Of a stretch of DNA of 64,000 nt, positions 32,536 through 41,478 are shown piece after piece. The DNA is taken from contig NZ_CP150207.1 of assembly GCF_037969765.1 (NCBI RefSeq), positions 5,339,501 through 5,403,500 of the forward strand, read 5' to 3'. The notes under the pieces were generated by a model that saw nothing but the letters and a program-made list of their open reading frames with translations, was not told the DNA's origin and did no database searches. Every line of letters begins with the position of its first letter. The first letter of the stretch is position 1. Made by a program: the position numbers and the translations under genes. The stretch comes from Paenibacillus sp. FSL W8-0186. Its GTDB lineage: Bacteria > Bacillota > Bacilli > Paenibacillales > Paenibacillaceae.

Positions 32536-33495
32536 TTACTCCTTCACACTTCCTACGTTCAAACCGACGACGAAGTATTTCTGCATGAATGGATACACCA
32601 GCAGAATAGGCACGGAAGCCACAACCGTCACCGAAGCCCGTATCGATAAAGGCGTCACCATTTGCGCGGCCGCCCCCTGAGTCATACCTGCCCCTGCAGC
32701 TACTGAAGGATTGTTATTAGCATTCATACTCGAGGATAGCAGCTTCATCAGTTCGTATTGCAAGGTACTCAGTTCCTGTCTAGAAGAGGTGTAGATGAAG
32801 GCGTCAAACCAGGAGTTCCACGCCCCGACTGCAACAAACAATGCAATAGTGGCCAACACCGGCTTGCAGAGCGGGAAGATGATCTGCCAGAAAATTTTGA
32901 AATCACCGGCTCCATCGATTCTCGCCGACTCGACCAGGCTTTCGGAAATAGATCCAATATAGGTACGGATCACGATCATGTTAAACGCGCTGATCATTGA
33001 AGGGATCACGTACACCCAGAACGTATTGATTAAGTGCAGGTCCTTCATCAGGAAGTAGCCTGGAATCAGACCGGCATTAAAGTACATCGTCAGGATGAAA
33101 ATGAAGGTAATCGGCTTGCGGAACACATATTCCCGCCGGCTCAGCGTGTAAGCCAGCATCGTGGTCAGGAACAAATTCAGCAAGGTCGAAAGCACCGTTC
33201 TGGCTACCGAAATCACAAATGCGTTATAAATCGTTCCCGAAACGAAAACCGCCTTGTAGTTCTGCAAGGTGAATTCCCTTGGCCAAAGATATAATCCGCC
33301 ACGGATCGTATCGCTCCCAGCATTAAAGGATACGACGATCGTGTTCAGAAATGGATACAAGGTGACGATGACCAAGATGATCATGAATATCGTGTTAAGT
33401 GTATGGAAGATGATCGGCTCTATCCGTCCTCTTCTTATACGTTTATTGACTGCCGCAGCAGTTGCTGGTCCTGGGGTGGTTGAATAATTTGCCAT
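32536..33495 (-). CDS. CUT1-type sugar ABC permease (YtcP/LplC-like)
   Basis: A 319-residue permease with six helices: an N-terminal TM (VTLYPFLNTIVVSFN), the EAA-type cytoplasmic loop ESARIDGAGDFKIFWQIIFPLCKP (coupling to an ATPase) and a C-terminal VYPFMQKYFVVGLNVGSVKE tail typical of YtcP. It forms a heterodimer with the LplB-like permease just upstream (2 bp gap). No ATPase gene is present; such systems usually use a shared MsmX-type ATPase. Confidence 0.92.
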   Translation of the reverse strand: MANYSTTPGPATAAAVNKRIRRGRIEPIIFHTLNTIFMIILVIVTLYPFLNTIVVSFNAGSDTIRGGLYLWPREFTLQNYKAVFVSGTIYNAFVISVARTVLSTLLNLFLTTMLAYTLSRREYVFRKPITFIFILTMYFNAGLIPGYFLMKDLHLINTFWVYVIPSMISAFNMIVIRTYIGSISESLVESARIDGAGDFKIFWQIIFPLCKPVLATIALFVAVGAWNSWFDAFIYTSSRQELSTLQYELMKLLSSSMNANNNPSVAAGAGMTQGAAAQMVTPLSIRASVTVVASVPILLVYPFMQKYFVVGLNVGSVKE

Positions 33496-33497
33496 AA

Positions 33498-34457
33498 CTA
33501 TAACAGCCTCTCTTCCCCTAGTCGTTTAGCCATCCAGTTTGCAAAGAGCAGCATGGTCACGCTAACAACCGTTTTAAATATACCAGCAGCAGTAGCTAGT
33601 GAGTAATTGCCTTGAGCAAGCCCGTATTTCAACACGAAAATATCTATGGTCTGCGACCAGTCGAGCACAAGGCCGTTGCCCAGCAGATATTGAACTTCAA
33701 AGCCTGCTTCGAGAATATGACCGATCGACATGATCAACAGAATAATAATCGTTGGTTTTATGCCCGGCAGCGTAATATGGAGCATTTTCTTATAACGGCT
33801 TGCTCCATCAATATCTGCGGCTTCGTATAGTGCGGGATCGATCGCGGACATGGCGGCCAAATAGATGATCGTATTCCAGCCGACTTCTTTCCACACATGC
33901 GATGCACCGACAATACCCCAGAAATACTTGCCTTCGCTGAGCCATTGAATGGGCTCTTTAATCAGATTCAGCTTAAGCAGGACGTCGTTGACAATTCCGT
34001 CTGAAGCTAACGAAGTCGCTACAATTCCAGTTACGATAATCCAAGATAAAAAGTGCGGCAGATAGGATATCGTCTGCACGGTTCTTTTCCAAAATATTTT
34101 CTTAATTTCATTCAGCAATAAAGCCAATATAATTGCGGTTGTAAAGCCGAGAATTAGATTAATAATACTCATCGCAAGCGTATTTCGTAGCACCTGCAAA
34201 AAACTGTCGTCTTTAAACAAAAATTCGAAGTGTTTAAAACCTACCCATTTCTGATCACTGAAGCTGCGCGCCGGCTTGTAGTCCTGGAAGGCCATGGTCC
34301 AACCCCATATTGGAACATAGGCAAATAAAATAATGTAAGCCAGAAGTGGCACTGACATGTAGATCAGCTGACTCTGGCTTTTAATAAGGGACCAGGTCAT
34401 TTTCTTTTCTTTTTTGGACTTCCGGACGGTACGGTTTTTCGTTAATGTCTCATCCAT
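33498..34457 (-). CDS. CUT1-type sugar ABC permease (LplB-like)
   Basis: A 319-residue permease with six helices. Family signatures are WGWTMAFQDYKPARSF in the first periplasmic loop, WKRTVQTISYLPHFLSW, and the coupling loop YEAADIDGASRYKKMLHITLPGIKPT. GGGGAG lies ten bases before the ATG. It lies between the lipoprotein and YtcP-like genes. A close counterpart (same motifs) is encoded at 60052-61011 in the mannan locus, so the two transporters are paralogous. Confidence 0.92.
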   Translation of the reverse strand: MDETLTKNRTVRKSKKEKKMTWSLIKSQSQLIYMSVPLLAYIILFAYVPIWGWTMAFQDYKPARSFSDQKWVGFKHFEFLFKDDSFLQVLRNTLAMSIINLILGFTTAIILALLLNEIKKIFWKRTVQTISYLPHFLSWIIVTGIVATSLASDGIVNDVLLKLNLIKEPIQWLSEGKYFWGIVGASHVWKEVGWNTIIYLAAMSAIDPALYEAADIDGASRYKKMLHITLPGIKPTIIILLIMSIGHILEAGFEVQYLLGNGLVLDWSQTIDIFVLKYGLAQGNYSLATAAGIFKTVVSVTMLLFANWMAKRLGEERLL

Positions 34458-34543
34458 AAGCGTTTTCTCCCCAAAACCTGTAATTGCGGAAGGCGGGAGA
34501 CAAAAGCAAGCCGTCCTCCACCTTCCGATTCAACCCCAATGCC

Positions 34544-36232
34544 TTATTTCACTGACCAGGTTTCCGTTCTCCACTGCAATACTTCATTGATGCGGTCTTC
34601 ATACGCCTTGATGTTCAGCTTGCCGATTTCAGCCACATACTCGTTCCATACGTTATCGAACTCGCTTGGTTTGGCAAGAATGGCTTTCGGCAAATACTTC
34701 GTCGACAATTCATTTTGCTTCGTATTTACAATTTTCGCTTCGGATCCATCCACCAAGTCTATGGACCAAGCCGGATAAGCAATGTCATTTTCCGGTGCCT
34801 CACTAAAGAAATCAACGGGGCTGTCAAAGCCGTATGCTTCAAGGAACTGCCTATCATACGGTTTCAACCCAGCCTTGAATTCTTCAGGTTGAGCGGCTGC
34901 ATCCGTGGAGTTCCCATCGGAGAAGAAACCTTCCATTTTCGGTGCAAATTTAACCCATGCATCCGCTTTGTTGCCCAATTTCCAGGTGCCGTCATTAAAA
35001 TTATCGCGCTGCTCTTGCGTTTTCATGAAGCGGCCTTCCTCATTGACATAGTAGTCCTCGTCTGGAATTCCCCAAAGGAGAATTTTCTGCCAATCCTCTT
35101 CTATCAGGCGATCCATTAACTTAATAATCCTGACAGGATCCTTCGCGTTGACACTGATACCAAAACCGTTATTGAGGTTCAGTGCCGGACGATCCTTATA
35201 GTGATCCCTGATGCTTGCATCGTATACAAGAGGAAGACCGATATAAGTTCTTTCGAGCTTCTCCTGTGTAATCAAAGATTCCTCAGCCGTTTGGAAATTC
35301 CAGTGCTGGTCAAACATGCCGAGAACCGCGCCGCTTGAAATTTTGGCCATATACTGGTCGTAGTTTTGCGTAAATGCCTCTTTATCGACCAATCCGGCCG
35401 CATTCATTTCATTCAGCTTCTGATAGTACCGCTTCGCGTAATCCTTATCGGCAAAAATCTCCGCTTTGCCGTCTTCTACAACGACGCCGCCGTTATTCGG
35501 ATGACCGATCAAATGCTGCGGAGCGTTGAATAATCCCCAGTTTCTCCAGTCATAGTTCAGGATCTCGAAACCAATGGTCGGGGTTCCGTCGATCGTTGGG
35601 TATTTCTCCTTGTACTTGGCGATCAAATCAAAGTATTCATCCAGCGTTTTGACTTGAGGATAACCTGCATCCTCCAATACCGCCTTTTGGATCCAGAAGG
35701 CCGGTCCTGCATACCAGTTGCTGGCAGGGTCACCGTTCAAAACGCCATAGTTCGGAAGAATATAAATATGACCGTCATTTGGATCCTTCATCATATTCCA
35801 GTATCTTTCATAATGCTTTTTCAAGTTTGGAGCGTGTTCCTCAATCAAATCCTCTAGAGGGATATAAGCCCCTGCTGTAGTCAGCTTTGTATTCCCCGTC
35901 ATTAGATCAGGATAGTCCGAGCCTGCAATCATAACGCCCAGCTTCTGATCAATGTCACCCGCCAAAAATTCAAATTTAAAGGACGCACCGGTCTCTTCTT
36001 TAATCATCTTGTATATCTTGTTGTCTGGTGTTGGCTGTTGACCGGCCTCTCCAATAAAGACGCTGATTTCAAATGGCTCTACCTTACCGCCATTGTTCTC
36101 GCCCGCTGACTGCTCCGGAGCATTTTTGCCTCCACCCGATTTCGTGCCGCCGCTGCATCCTGACAGAATGACGCTGAGCGACAACAGCAGGATTGTGCCA
36201 AGCCGAAACAATGTTTTAGACGTACCCCCCAT
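34544..36232 (-). CDS. Extracellular oligosaccharide-binding lipoprotein (LplA/YtcQ-like)
   Basis: A 562-residue lipoprotein. The signal peptide ends in lipobox LSGC (Cys about residue 27), followed by a Gly/Ser/Asn-rich linker and a large family-1 binding domain (FEISVFIGEAGQQPTP, DYPDLMTGN, LIEEHAPNLKKHYERYW...). Large size (>500 residues) is typical for this group, which binds xylan-derived aldouronates in Paenibacillus. The start is the ATG at 36232, nine bases after GGAGGTG; the longer frame begins inside the leader. A candidate cre overlaps its presumed transcription start. Confidence 0.92.
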   Translation of the reverse strand: MGGTSKTLFRLGTILLLSLSVILSGCSGGTKSGGGKNAPEQSAGENNGGKVEPFEISVFIGEAGQQPTPDNKIYKMIKEETGASFKFEFLAGDIDQKLGVMIAGSDYPDLMTGNTKLTTAGAYIPLEDLIEEHAPNLKKHYERYWNMMKDPNDGHIYILPNYGVLNGDPASNWYAGPAFWIQKAVLEDAGYPQVKTLDEYFDLIAKYKEKYPTIDGTPTIGFEILNYDWRNWGLFNAPQHLIGHPNNGGVVVEDGKAEIFADKDYAKRYYQKLNEMNAAGLVDKEAFTQNYDQYMAKISSGAVLGMFDQHWNFQTAEESLITQEKLERTYIGLPLVYDASIRDHYKDRPALNLNNGFGISVNAKDPVRIIKLMDRLIEEDWQKILLWGIPDEDYYVNEEGRFMKTQEQRDNFNDGTWKLGNKADAWVKFAPKMEGFFSDGNSTDAAAQPEEFKAGLKPYDRQFLEAYGFDSPVDFFSEAPENDIAYPAWSIDLVDGSEAKIVNTKQNELSTKYLPKAILAKPSEFDNVWNEYVAEIGKLNIKAYEDRINEVLQWRTETWSVK

Positions 36233-36310
36233 GTAAAAAAGCACCTCCGCAAATTTTTTAGCTACACAAGCCACTTTTTGTAAGCCCTTTCATGTAACCT
36301 ATCTTTATTT

Positions 36311-36324
36311 TAGAAGCGCTGTCA
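36311..36324. promoter_or_regulatory. Candidate cre site (CcpA) before transporter/xylanase genes
   Basis: TAGAAGCGCTGTCA matches TGNAANCGNNNNCA with one mismatch. On the minus strand it begins seven bases after a TATAGT-like -10 (36337-36332), so it covers the likely transcription start of the lipoprotein gene. The -35 is weak. Confidence 0.55.
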
Positions 36325-36366
36325 GAGCCGAACTATAGCACAATTAAAGGATTAACCCTAAAAATA

Positions 36367-37902
36367 TTAGAACCTGCTGCTTTTATATTCGCTCGGCGAC
36401 ATCCGCATCCGGATTTCGAATTGCTTGAAAAACTGGCCATAATGGCTGTATCCCACTTGTTCGGCAATTTCACTGTTCTTCAGCTCGCTCTGCTCGAGCA
36501 AGCGCACCGCCTCCTCGATCCGCAGATTATGCACAAGCTCATTAAAGCTGATTCCGTTCCTCTTCAGCAGCAGCTGACCCAGATATGCTGGATGCATGTA
36601 GAAAATTTCGCCTAATTTCTTCACCGTAAGGCGCTCGCGATAATGCTCGCGAATGTAATCGTTGATTTCCTGTACGATTCCCTGCGATTGCTTGGATTGC
36701 TCGCGCAGGAGCAGCTCGATGCTATCCATTCCGAAGGCTTGCAGCAGCTTGAGCAAATCGTCCATAATAAGCACCGAATCCGATAGACCGGGAAGCCCGT
36801 ATTTCTCGAGCAGCAGCTCTGTCTCCGGATCGCTCGTCTCTTTCAAGTACTCCATAATTCTCCACATGATGTGGATTACGATCTTCCTGACAATTTCCGG
36901 AGCCACGAAGATTTCCCGGAAGGTACGGGCTGCCGAATCTACCGCTTCCCTAAAGGCATCCTGATCCAGAAGCGAAACCGCGCCGATGATCCCTTCTGCC
37001 AGCTGCAGCTGGTCATAGTGGTAATTCAAAGGACGCTTGGCAATCTGCTCATACCTCAGAACGCGGTCATACCCTGTGTCATAAAATTTATACATCATCG
37101 CTTCCTTTGCGGTACGGTAGCTATGGCCGATCTGCAGCAAGGTATTCCCGCCCTCGCCCGCGGCCATAAAGACGCGCTGACCGGCATAAAGCTGCACCAG
37201 CTCCTGAAACAGCCGGTCTGCAGCACGCGCCTCTGCGTGACAACGTTCGCCGTATACGATGCCGAAGCGGTTCATGTCCAAATCGATCAAATACATCGCT
37301 TCTTCCTGATACAACAGGGCAGCCGCCCTGCTCCGCAGCTCGGCAAACGCGGCTCCTTCTGTCTGCACGAGGCAGAAATTCCACGTCTCCCGTGCTTGCG
37401 ATACGTGGTTTAGTACCGAGCATGCCGCCTGGTCCTGCGCCTGGCCCTGCAGCACATCCTTGATGCAGGATACAATCTGCTCATAAGACGCGATTTGGCT
37501 CAAACTCTGCCTTTCCTTCTCCTGTGCCAGCTCTTCATGGATTTCCGCCAATTCATCCAAAGCCTCTTCAGGAATGATCGGCTTCAGCAAGTAGCGATTG
37601 ACACCATAACGGAGCGCCTTCTGAGCATATTCGAAATCACTGTATCCACTGAGAATGACGAAGCGTACATTGTGCGAACCCTCCGCTTGCCAGGCCGCAA
37701 TCATTTCCAGTCCGTCCATAAGAGGCATATTGACGTCCGTTACGACCAAATCCGGCTGCAGCTCCTTGATCAGCTGCAGGCCTTCAATTCCGTTGCTCCC
37801 GGTTCCGCACACCTCAAACCCGATGCCTGGCCAGTCGATCCATAGCTGCATCCCTTCCAGCGCACCGGGCTCATCGTCGATCAAGAGCACCTTGAAAGTC
37901 AT
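36367..37902 (-). CDS. AraC-type response regulator (YesN-like), second of the locus
   Basis: A 511-residue regulator. The N-terminal receiver (1-120) has the DDE acidic pocket, phospho-acceptor Asp in VVTDVNMPLMDG, switch Ser in LSGYSDFEYA and Lys in LLKPI. A long middle region (130-400) is followed by a C-terminal AraC double HTH (about 410-511: EIAEQVGYSHYGQFFKQFE and MSPSEYKSSR). It lies 20 bp downstream of the kinase gene and before the lipoprotein gene, so it probably activates the transporter/xylanase operon. AAGGGGG precedes the ATG. Confidence 0.92.
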   Translation of the reverse strand: MTFKVLLIDDEPGALEGMQLWIDWPGIGFEVCGTGSNGIEGLQLIKELQPDLVVTDVNMPLMDGLEMIAAWQAEGSHNVRFVILSGYSDFEYAQKALRYGVNRYLLKPIIPEEALDELAEIHEELAQEKERQSLSQIASYEQIVSCIKDVLQGQAQDQAACSVLNHVSQARETWNFCLVQTEGAAFAELRSRAAALLYQEEAMYLIDLDMNRFGIVYGERCHAEARAADRLFQELVQLYAGQRVFMAAGEGGNTLLQIGHSYRTAKEAMMYKFYDTGYDRVLRYEQIAKRPLNYHYDQLQLAEGIIGAVSLLDQDAFREAVDSAARTFREIFVAPEIVRKIVIHIMWRIMEYLKETSDPETELLLEKYGLPGLSDSVLIMDDLLKLLQAFGMDSIELLLREQSKQSQGIVQEINDYIREHYRERLTVKKLGEIFYMHPAYLGQLLLKRNGISFNELVHNLRIEEAVRLLEQSELKNSEIAEQVGYSHYGQFFKQFEIRMRMSPSEYKSSRF

Positions 37903-37922
37903 ATCGTTCCCTTCCCCCTTGG

Positions 37923-39719
37923 TTATGTATGATCTAGAAGCTTGAGCGGAATTTCATAACTTACCTCAGTTCCTTCATCAGGCCGGCTGACGATGTCGAA
38001 GCGAACCTGATCGTCGTAATACAGCTCCAGCCTGCGATACACGTTGCGAATGCCGATGCTCGTTCCCGAGGAGTTCTCGTTGCGCACGGCAAGAATGACC
38101 TCCCGCAGCTTGGCGGCCTCCATTCCCTTTCCGTTATCCGCGATGACAACCCGCAGGCAGGCATCCTTCACCGTGGCGCTAATTCGTACTGTGCCCAACC
38201 CATCGATTGTCTGGATACCATGCTTGCAGGCGTTTTCAACGAGCGGCTGTATGCTCATTTTCGGAATTTTATAGCTCAGCGCTTCCTCGTCGATCTCGAA
38301 CTGGTAATCAAACTTCTCTCTGAAGCGGAACTTCTCTATTTTCAAATACATTTCAATGAACACCAGCTCTTCCTCCAGGGATACGAGATCCTCCTTCCAG
38401 CTAAGCAGGCGCCGCAGCAGCTTAGACAGACTCTTAATAATATCCGTCACGTCTGAGTAGTTGTTCTTCGTGCAGACGACCAAAATCGCGTTAAGCGTAT
38501 TAAACAAGAAATGAGGATTCATCTGGCTCTGCATAAAGTTAAGCTCCGCGCGAACACGCTCCATCTCCAGATTCTTCTTCTGAATCTCCAGCTTGTATAC
38601 GTTGTTGATCAGAGCGTTGATCTTGGCGGTCATCCCGTTAAAATTGCGGATCAACCCGCCGATTTCATCGCGCCCCTCGTCAATCTGGATCAGATCGAAT
38701 TTCTCATTGGATACCTTCTGCATATGCCGGGACAGCCGCTTAACCCGATAGTTGTAAGACCGCAGCATGACATAGATAAACATGGTGGCCATCAAGGTGA
38801 CAGCAGCAGCTATCGCGCCGATGAATAATCGCATATCGATCATCGCCTTCGTAATCCGCGTGCCTTCCGCCATCCCGATCAGCCGCCAGCCCTTTACATA
38901 TTTGGCCGTACCGATCGAAACCATATGCACATCCTCGTTGCTGTACTGCTCTGGAAGCTTGAAGACGGTGTAGGGATCGGCGCTGTTTCGCTGGTAGCCG
39001 CTTTGAGCTGACATAATGATCTGATTATGCTCATTGACCAGGTACAGGTTCAGATAGTCCCTTTCCCGCACGATCACATCGTAAATTTTGCTTAAATCGA
39101 TATCGATGCGAAGCAGCTTGTCGTACGTATCGAAATGATCGATGTAATCCATTCTCTCAATGACGCTTAAATAGGGAGCCGTTAACGCCTTATCACTGCT
39201 GTCCGTCGCCTGATACGCCGTAACCAGCACGCGCTCGTTCGACTTCTTCCACAGCTTATACCAGTCGCTGTTCTTCACTTCCTCGTTGATGACCTGGTAA
39301 TTCCCTCCGCTTACGATGGACTTATTATCCGTAAAAATCGTAATGCGCTGAATCTGGTTATTTACAGGCATATAGCTCGTTACCCGATGTCGAAGCTGTT
39401 CGTCAAACGCCGTATAGAAATCCAGCGGATCCTCGTATGTCTGATCCAGCATCTCGTACAGCGTCTTATCCCTGCTCAAAGCATGACTGACAGCTACGCC
39501 GCCATCAAGATAATCATGAATATCCTTTCGGGCCCGCTCTAGCGAAATCTCCAGGTTCTGCTCCTCCCTTGACTTAATCAGATCAGACATGCGATCCATG
39601 AATAAAAGATTCAAGAGGATAATCGGCAGAAGCACGCCAATAAAAAAAATGAGCAAAAACTTAAAGTTCAACGGGATATCGTTTACGATTTTTCTAAGCT
39701 TCCACTTTCTCTCAAGCAT
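37923..39719 (-). CDS. Sensor histidine kinase (YesM-like)
   Basis: A 598-residue membrane kinase: TM1 about 18-38, an extracytoplasmic sensing domain (about 45-290), TM2 about 292-315, HAMP about 318-370, the His_kinase motif MNPHFLFNTLNAIL (phospho-His) near 400, and the ATPase motifs VENACKHGI (N-box) and ADNGKGM. The start is the ATG at 39719, eight bases after AAGGAGG; the longer frame would run inside the upstream regulator gene. It overlaps that gene by 8 bp. It likely senses xylan-oligomers or the loaded lipoprotein, by analogy with YesM partners. Confidence 0.92.
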   Translation of the reverse strand: MLERKWKLRKIVNDIPLNFKFLLIFFIGVLLPIILLNLLFMDRMSDLIKSREEQNLEISLERARKDIHDYLDGGVAVSHALSRDKTLYEMLDQTYEDPLDFYTAFDEQLRHRVTSYMPVNNQIQRITIFTDNKSIVSGGNYQVINEEVKNSDWYKLWKKSNERVLVTAYQATDSSDKALTAPYLSVIERMDYIDHFDTYDKLLRIDIDLSKIYDVIVRERDYLNLYLVNEHNQIIMSAQSGYQRNSADPYTVFKLPEQYSNEDVHMVSIGTAKYVKGWRLIGMAEGTRITKAMIDMRLFIGAIAAAVTLMATMFIYVMLRSYNYRVKRLSRHMQKVSNEKFDLIQIDEGRDEIGGLIRNFNGMTAKINALINNVYKLEIQKKNLEMERVRAELNFMQSQMNPHFLFNTLNAILVVCTKNNYSDVTDIIKSLSKLLRRLLSWKEDLVSLEEELVFIEMYLKIEKFRFREKFDYQFEIDEEALSYKIPKMSIQPLVENACKHGIQTIDGLGTVRISATVKDACLRVVIADNGKGMEAAKLREVILAVRNENSSGTSIGIRNVYRRLELYYDDQVRFDIVSRPDEGTEVSYEIPLKLLDHT

Positions 39720-41277
39720 CTGCGGCTCCTCCTTGTTCCGGAACAGCCTTTGTCCCGGCATCCTGCTTGTAGGCTGAGGGCAGCATCCCTGTACTTTGCT
39801 TGAATTTATTAATAAAATAGTCCGTGTTGGGGTAACCGACCTGCAGCGCAACATCGGAAATTTTCATCTGTGTTCGCTTTAGCAGGCGCTTGGCTTCCTC
39901 AATCCGCTTCTCGTTCAAATAGGCATTAAACGATTGCCCTGTGTTCTTCTTGAACAATTGCCCCAAATAAGTCGCATTCATATGAAACTGCCGAGCCAGC
40001 TCCTGAAGCTGCAGCTTGCTGCGGAACTCCTGGTCCACGTACTGAATGACATGGAATATCGTGTTGGATTCGTTCTCCCGTTTAAGCTCGTTTAACCGGG
40101 AGGCCCCGCGGACACATAACTGCAGCACATATCGCTCAATCATGCTATAATCCGCTAGTTCTCCCAAGAAGCCATACCCGTTCTGCAGCTCTTCCATCAG
40201 CTTATCCGGGTCTCCGCCCAGTTCAGCGATCCGCTCGAAAATGATCCATTCCAAATTCACGACGTAGGCCTTAGTCAGCTCAATATCTGGCACACGGCAG
40301 GCAAAAGAAGCGATGAATTCCCTGGCACAGCTGTCGATGTTCTCCACATGCCCAGCCATGACAGCATCTAACAGCTGATCGAGCTTCTCTTTATGGGCCT
40401 CAAATTTCGTTGCTCCCTGATAATCGCCGCAAAAATAAAACAGGCCGTCTCTGCCCTGGCCGCGCTTCACCTGCACCACTTGAGCCGCCTGCCTGTACAG
40501 TTCCCTGATCGAGCCGATGCCGCAGCCTTTGCCGCTGATCGCTACCAGGACGGGTTCCCCGGCGCTGGCGGATACGTGCTTATGCAGCTCCATAGCAGCT
40601 TCCTCCACTCGGCCTGGGAGGCATTCCGATGGAACGAGCAGACCTGCTCTGCCCGAGGAATCCTGGAAAGCATGAACCCTATCGTCAGGGAACGACGAGG
40701 CGACCCAGGCGTTCAAATCCACAGCCATCGGGGCGGCATCAACCAGAAGACACTGCAATTCCGAATCCTCCCGGATTTTCATTGCACTGGCCGCCTGCTG
40801 CCATAGGCGTTCGCCGGACTCGCCCTGGATCAAACGGTTAATGATATTGTTTACGATGAAGGCCTGCTGCTTCCTCTGACTTTGCTCCGCGGCCCGTTCC
40901 TCCTGAAGACTCGCATTCAGCTTGACCAGCAGACTATATATATCTTCATCATCGATCGGCTTGAGCAAATATTCCGCGACCTTCTGCCTCATGGCGATGC
41001 GCGCATAGTCAAAATCATCGTAACCGCTCAGCACGACGAATTTCGGGGGCTTCGGCAGCAGCCGGTTACACTGCTCAATCAGCTCAAGGCCGCTCAGGTT
41101 CGGCATATTGATGTCTGTGATCACCAGCTCAGGGCGATGATCCTGTATCATTCGGAGCGCCTCGCTGCCGCTTAGCGCTTCTCCGCAAATGTGAAAGCCA
41201 TATCGTTCCCAGGCAATCATCGTTTTTAGCCCTTCCAAAACCAAGGGCTCATCGTCTACCAGCAATACGTTCAGCAT
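39712..41277 (-). CDS. AraC-type response regulator (YesN-like), first of the locus
   Basis: A 521-residue regulator. Receiver (1-120): VLLVDDEPL, phospho-acceptor Asp in VITDINMPNLSG, LSGYDDFDYA, LLKPI. The middle region (130-410) includes a helical linker. The C-terminal AraC HTH (about 415-510) has LARQFHMNATYLGQLFKKNTGQSFNAYL and DVALQVGYPNTDYFINKF. GAGGAGG is nine bases before the ATG, and a near-perfect cre lies 36 bp upstream. It is co-transcribed with the kinase; a second regulator of the same type follows the kinase, so the locus has two response regulators for one kinase. Confidence 0.92.
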   Translation of the reverse strand: MLNVLLVDDEPLVLEGLKTMIAWERYGFHICGEALSGSEALRMIQDHRPELVITDINMPNLSGLELIEQCNRLLPKPPKFVVLSGYDDFDYARIAMRQKVAEYLLKPIDDEDIYSLLVKLNASLQEERAAEQSQRKQQAFIVNNIINRLIQGESGERLWQQAASAMKIREDSELQCLLVDAAPMAVDLNAWVASSFPDDRVHAFQDSSGRAGLLVPSECLPGRVEEAAMELHKHVSASAGEPVLVAISGKGCGIGSIRELYRQAAQVVQVKRGQGRDGLFYFCGDYQGATKFEAHKEKLDQLLDAVMAGHVENIDSCAREFIASFACRVPDIELTKAYVVNLEWIIFERIAELGGDPDKLMEELQNGYGFLGELADYSMIERYVLQLCVRGASRLNELKRENESNTIFHVIQYVDQEFRSKLQLQELARQFHMNATYLGQLFKKNTGQSFNAYLNEKRIEEAKRLLKRTQMKISDVALQVGYPNTDYFINKFKQSTGMLPSAYKQDAGTKAVPEQGGAADA

Positions 41278-41312
41278 ATAAATCCGCCTCCTCAGTTAAT
41301 TCCCATGCCAAT

Positions 41313-41326
41313 TGAAAGCGCATTCA
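41313..41326. promoter_or_regulatory. Candidate cre site (CcpA) before xylan regulator operon
   Basis: TGAAAGCGCATTCA matches TGNAANCGNNNNCA at every fixed position. On the minus strand a TACTAT-like -10 ends three bases before it. It lies 36 bp upstream of the response-regulator start, so glucose repression of the whole locus is likely. Confidence 0.7.
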
Positions 41327-41478
41327 TGAATAGTAGTGTCTTGGCTGCGTTCTAAGATACTTAAGTAAGGCTGATTCTATCAAAGGAGGAATAAAAAAGA
41401 AACATCCAGAATTGATTACCGGTATACTATTATCATCAATCAAAGGATAGGCCAATTTAAAAGAGAGGGGCTGCTAAG

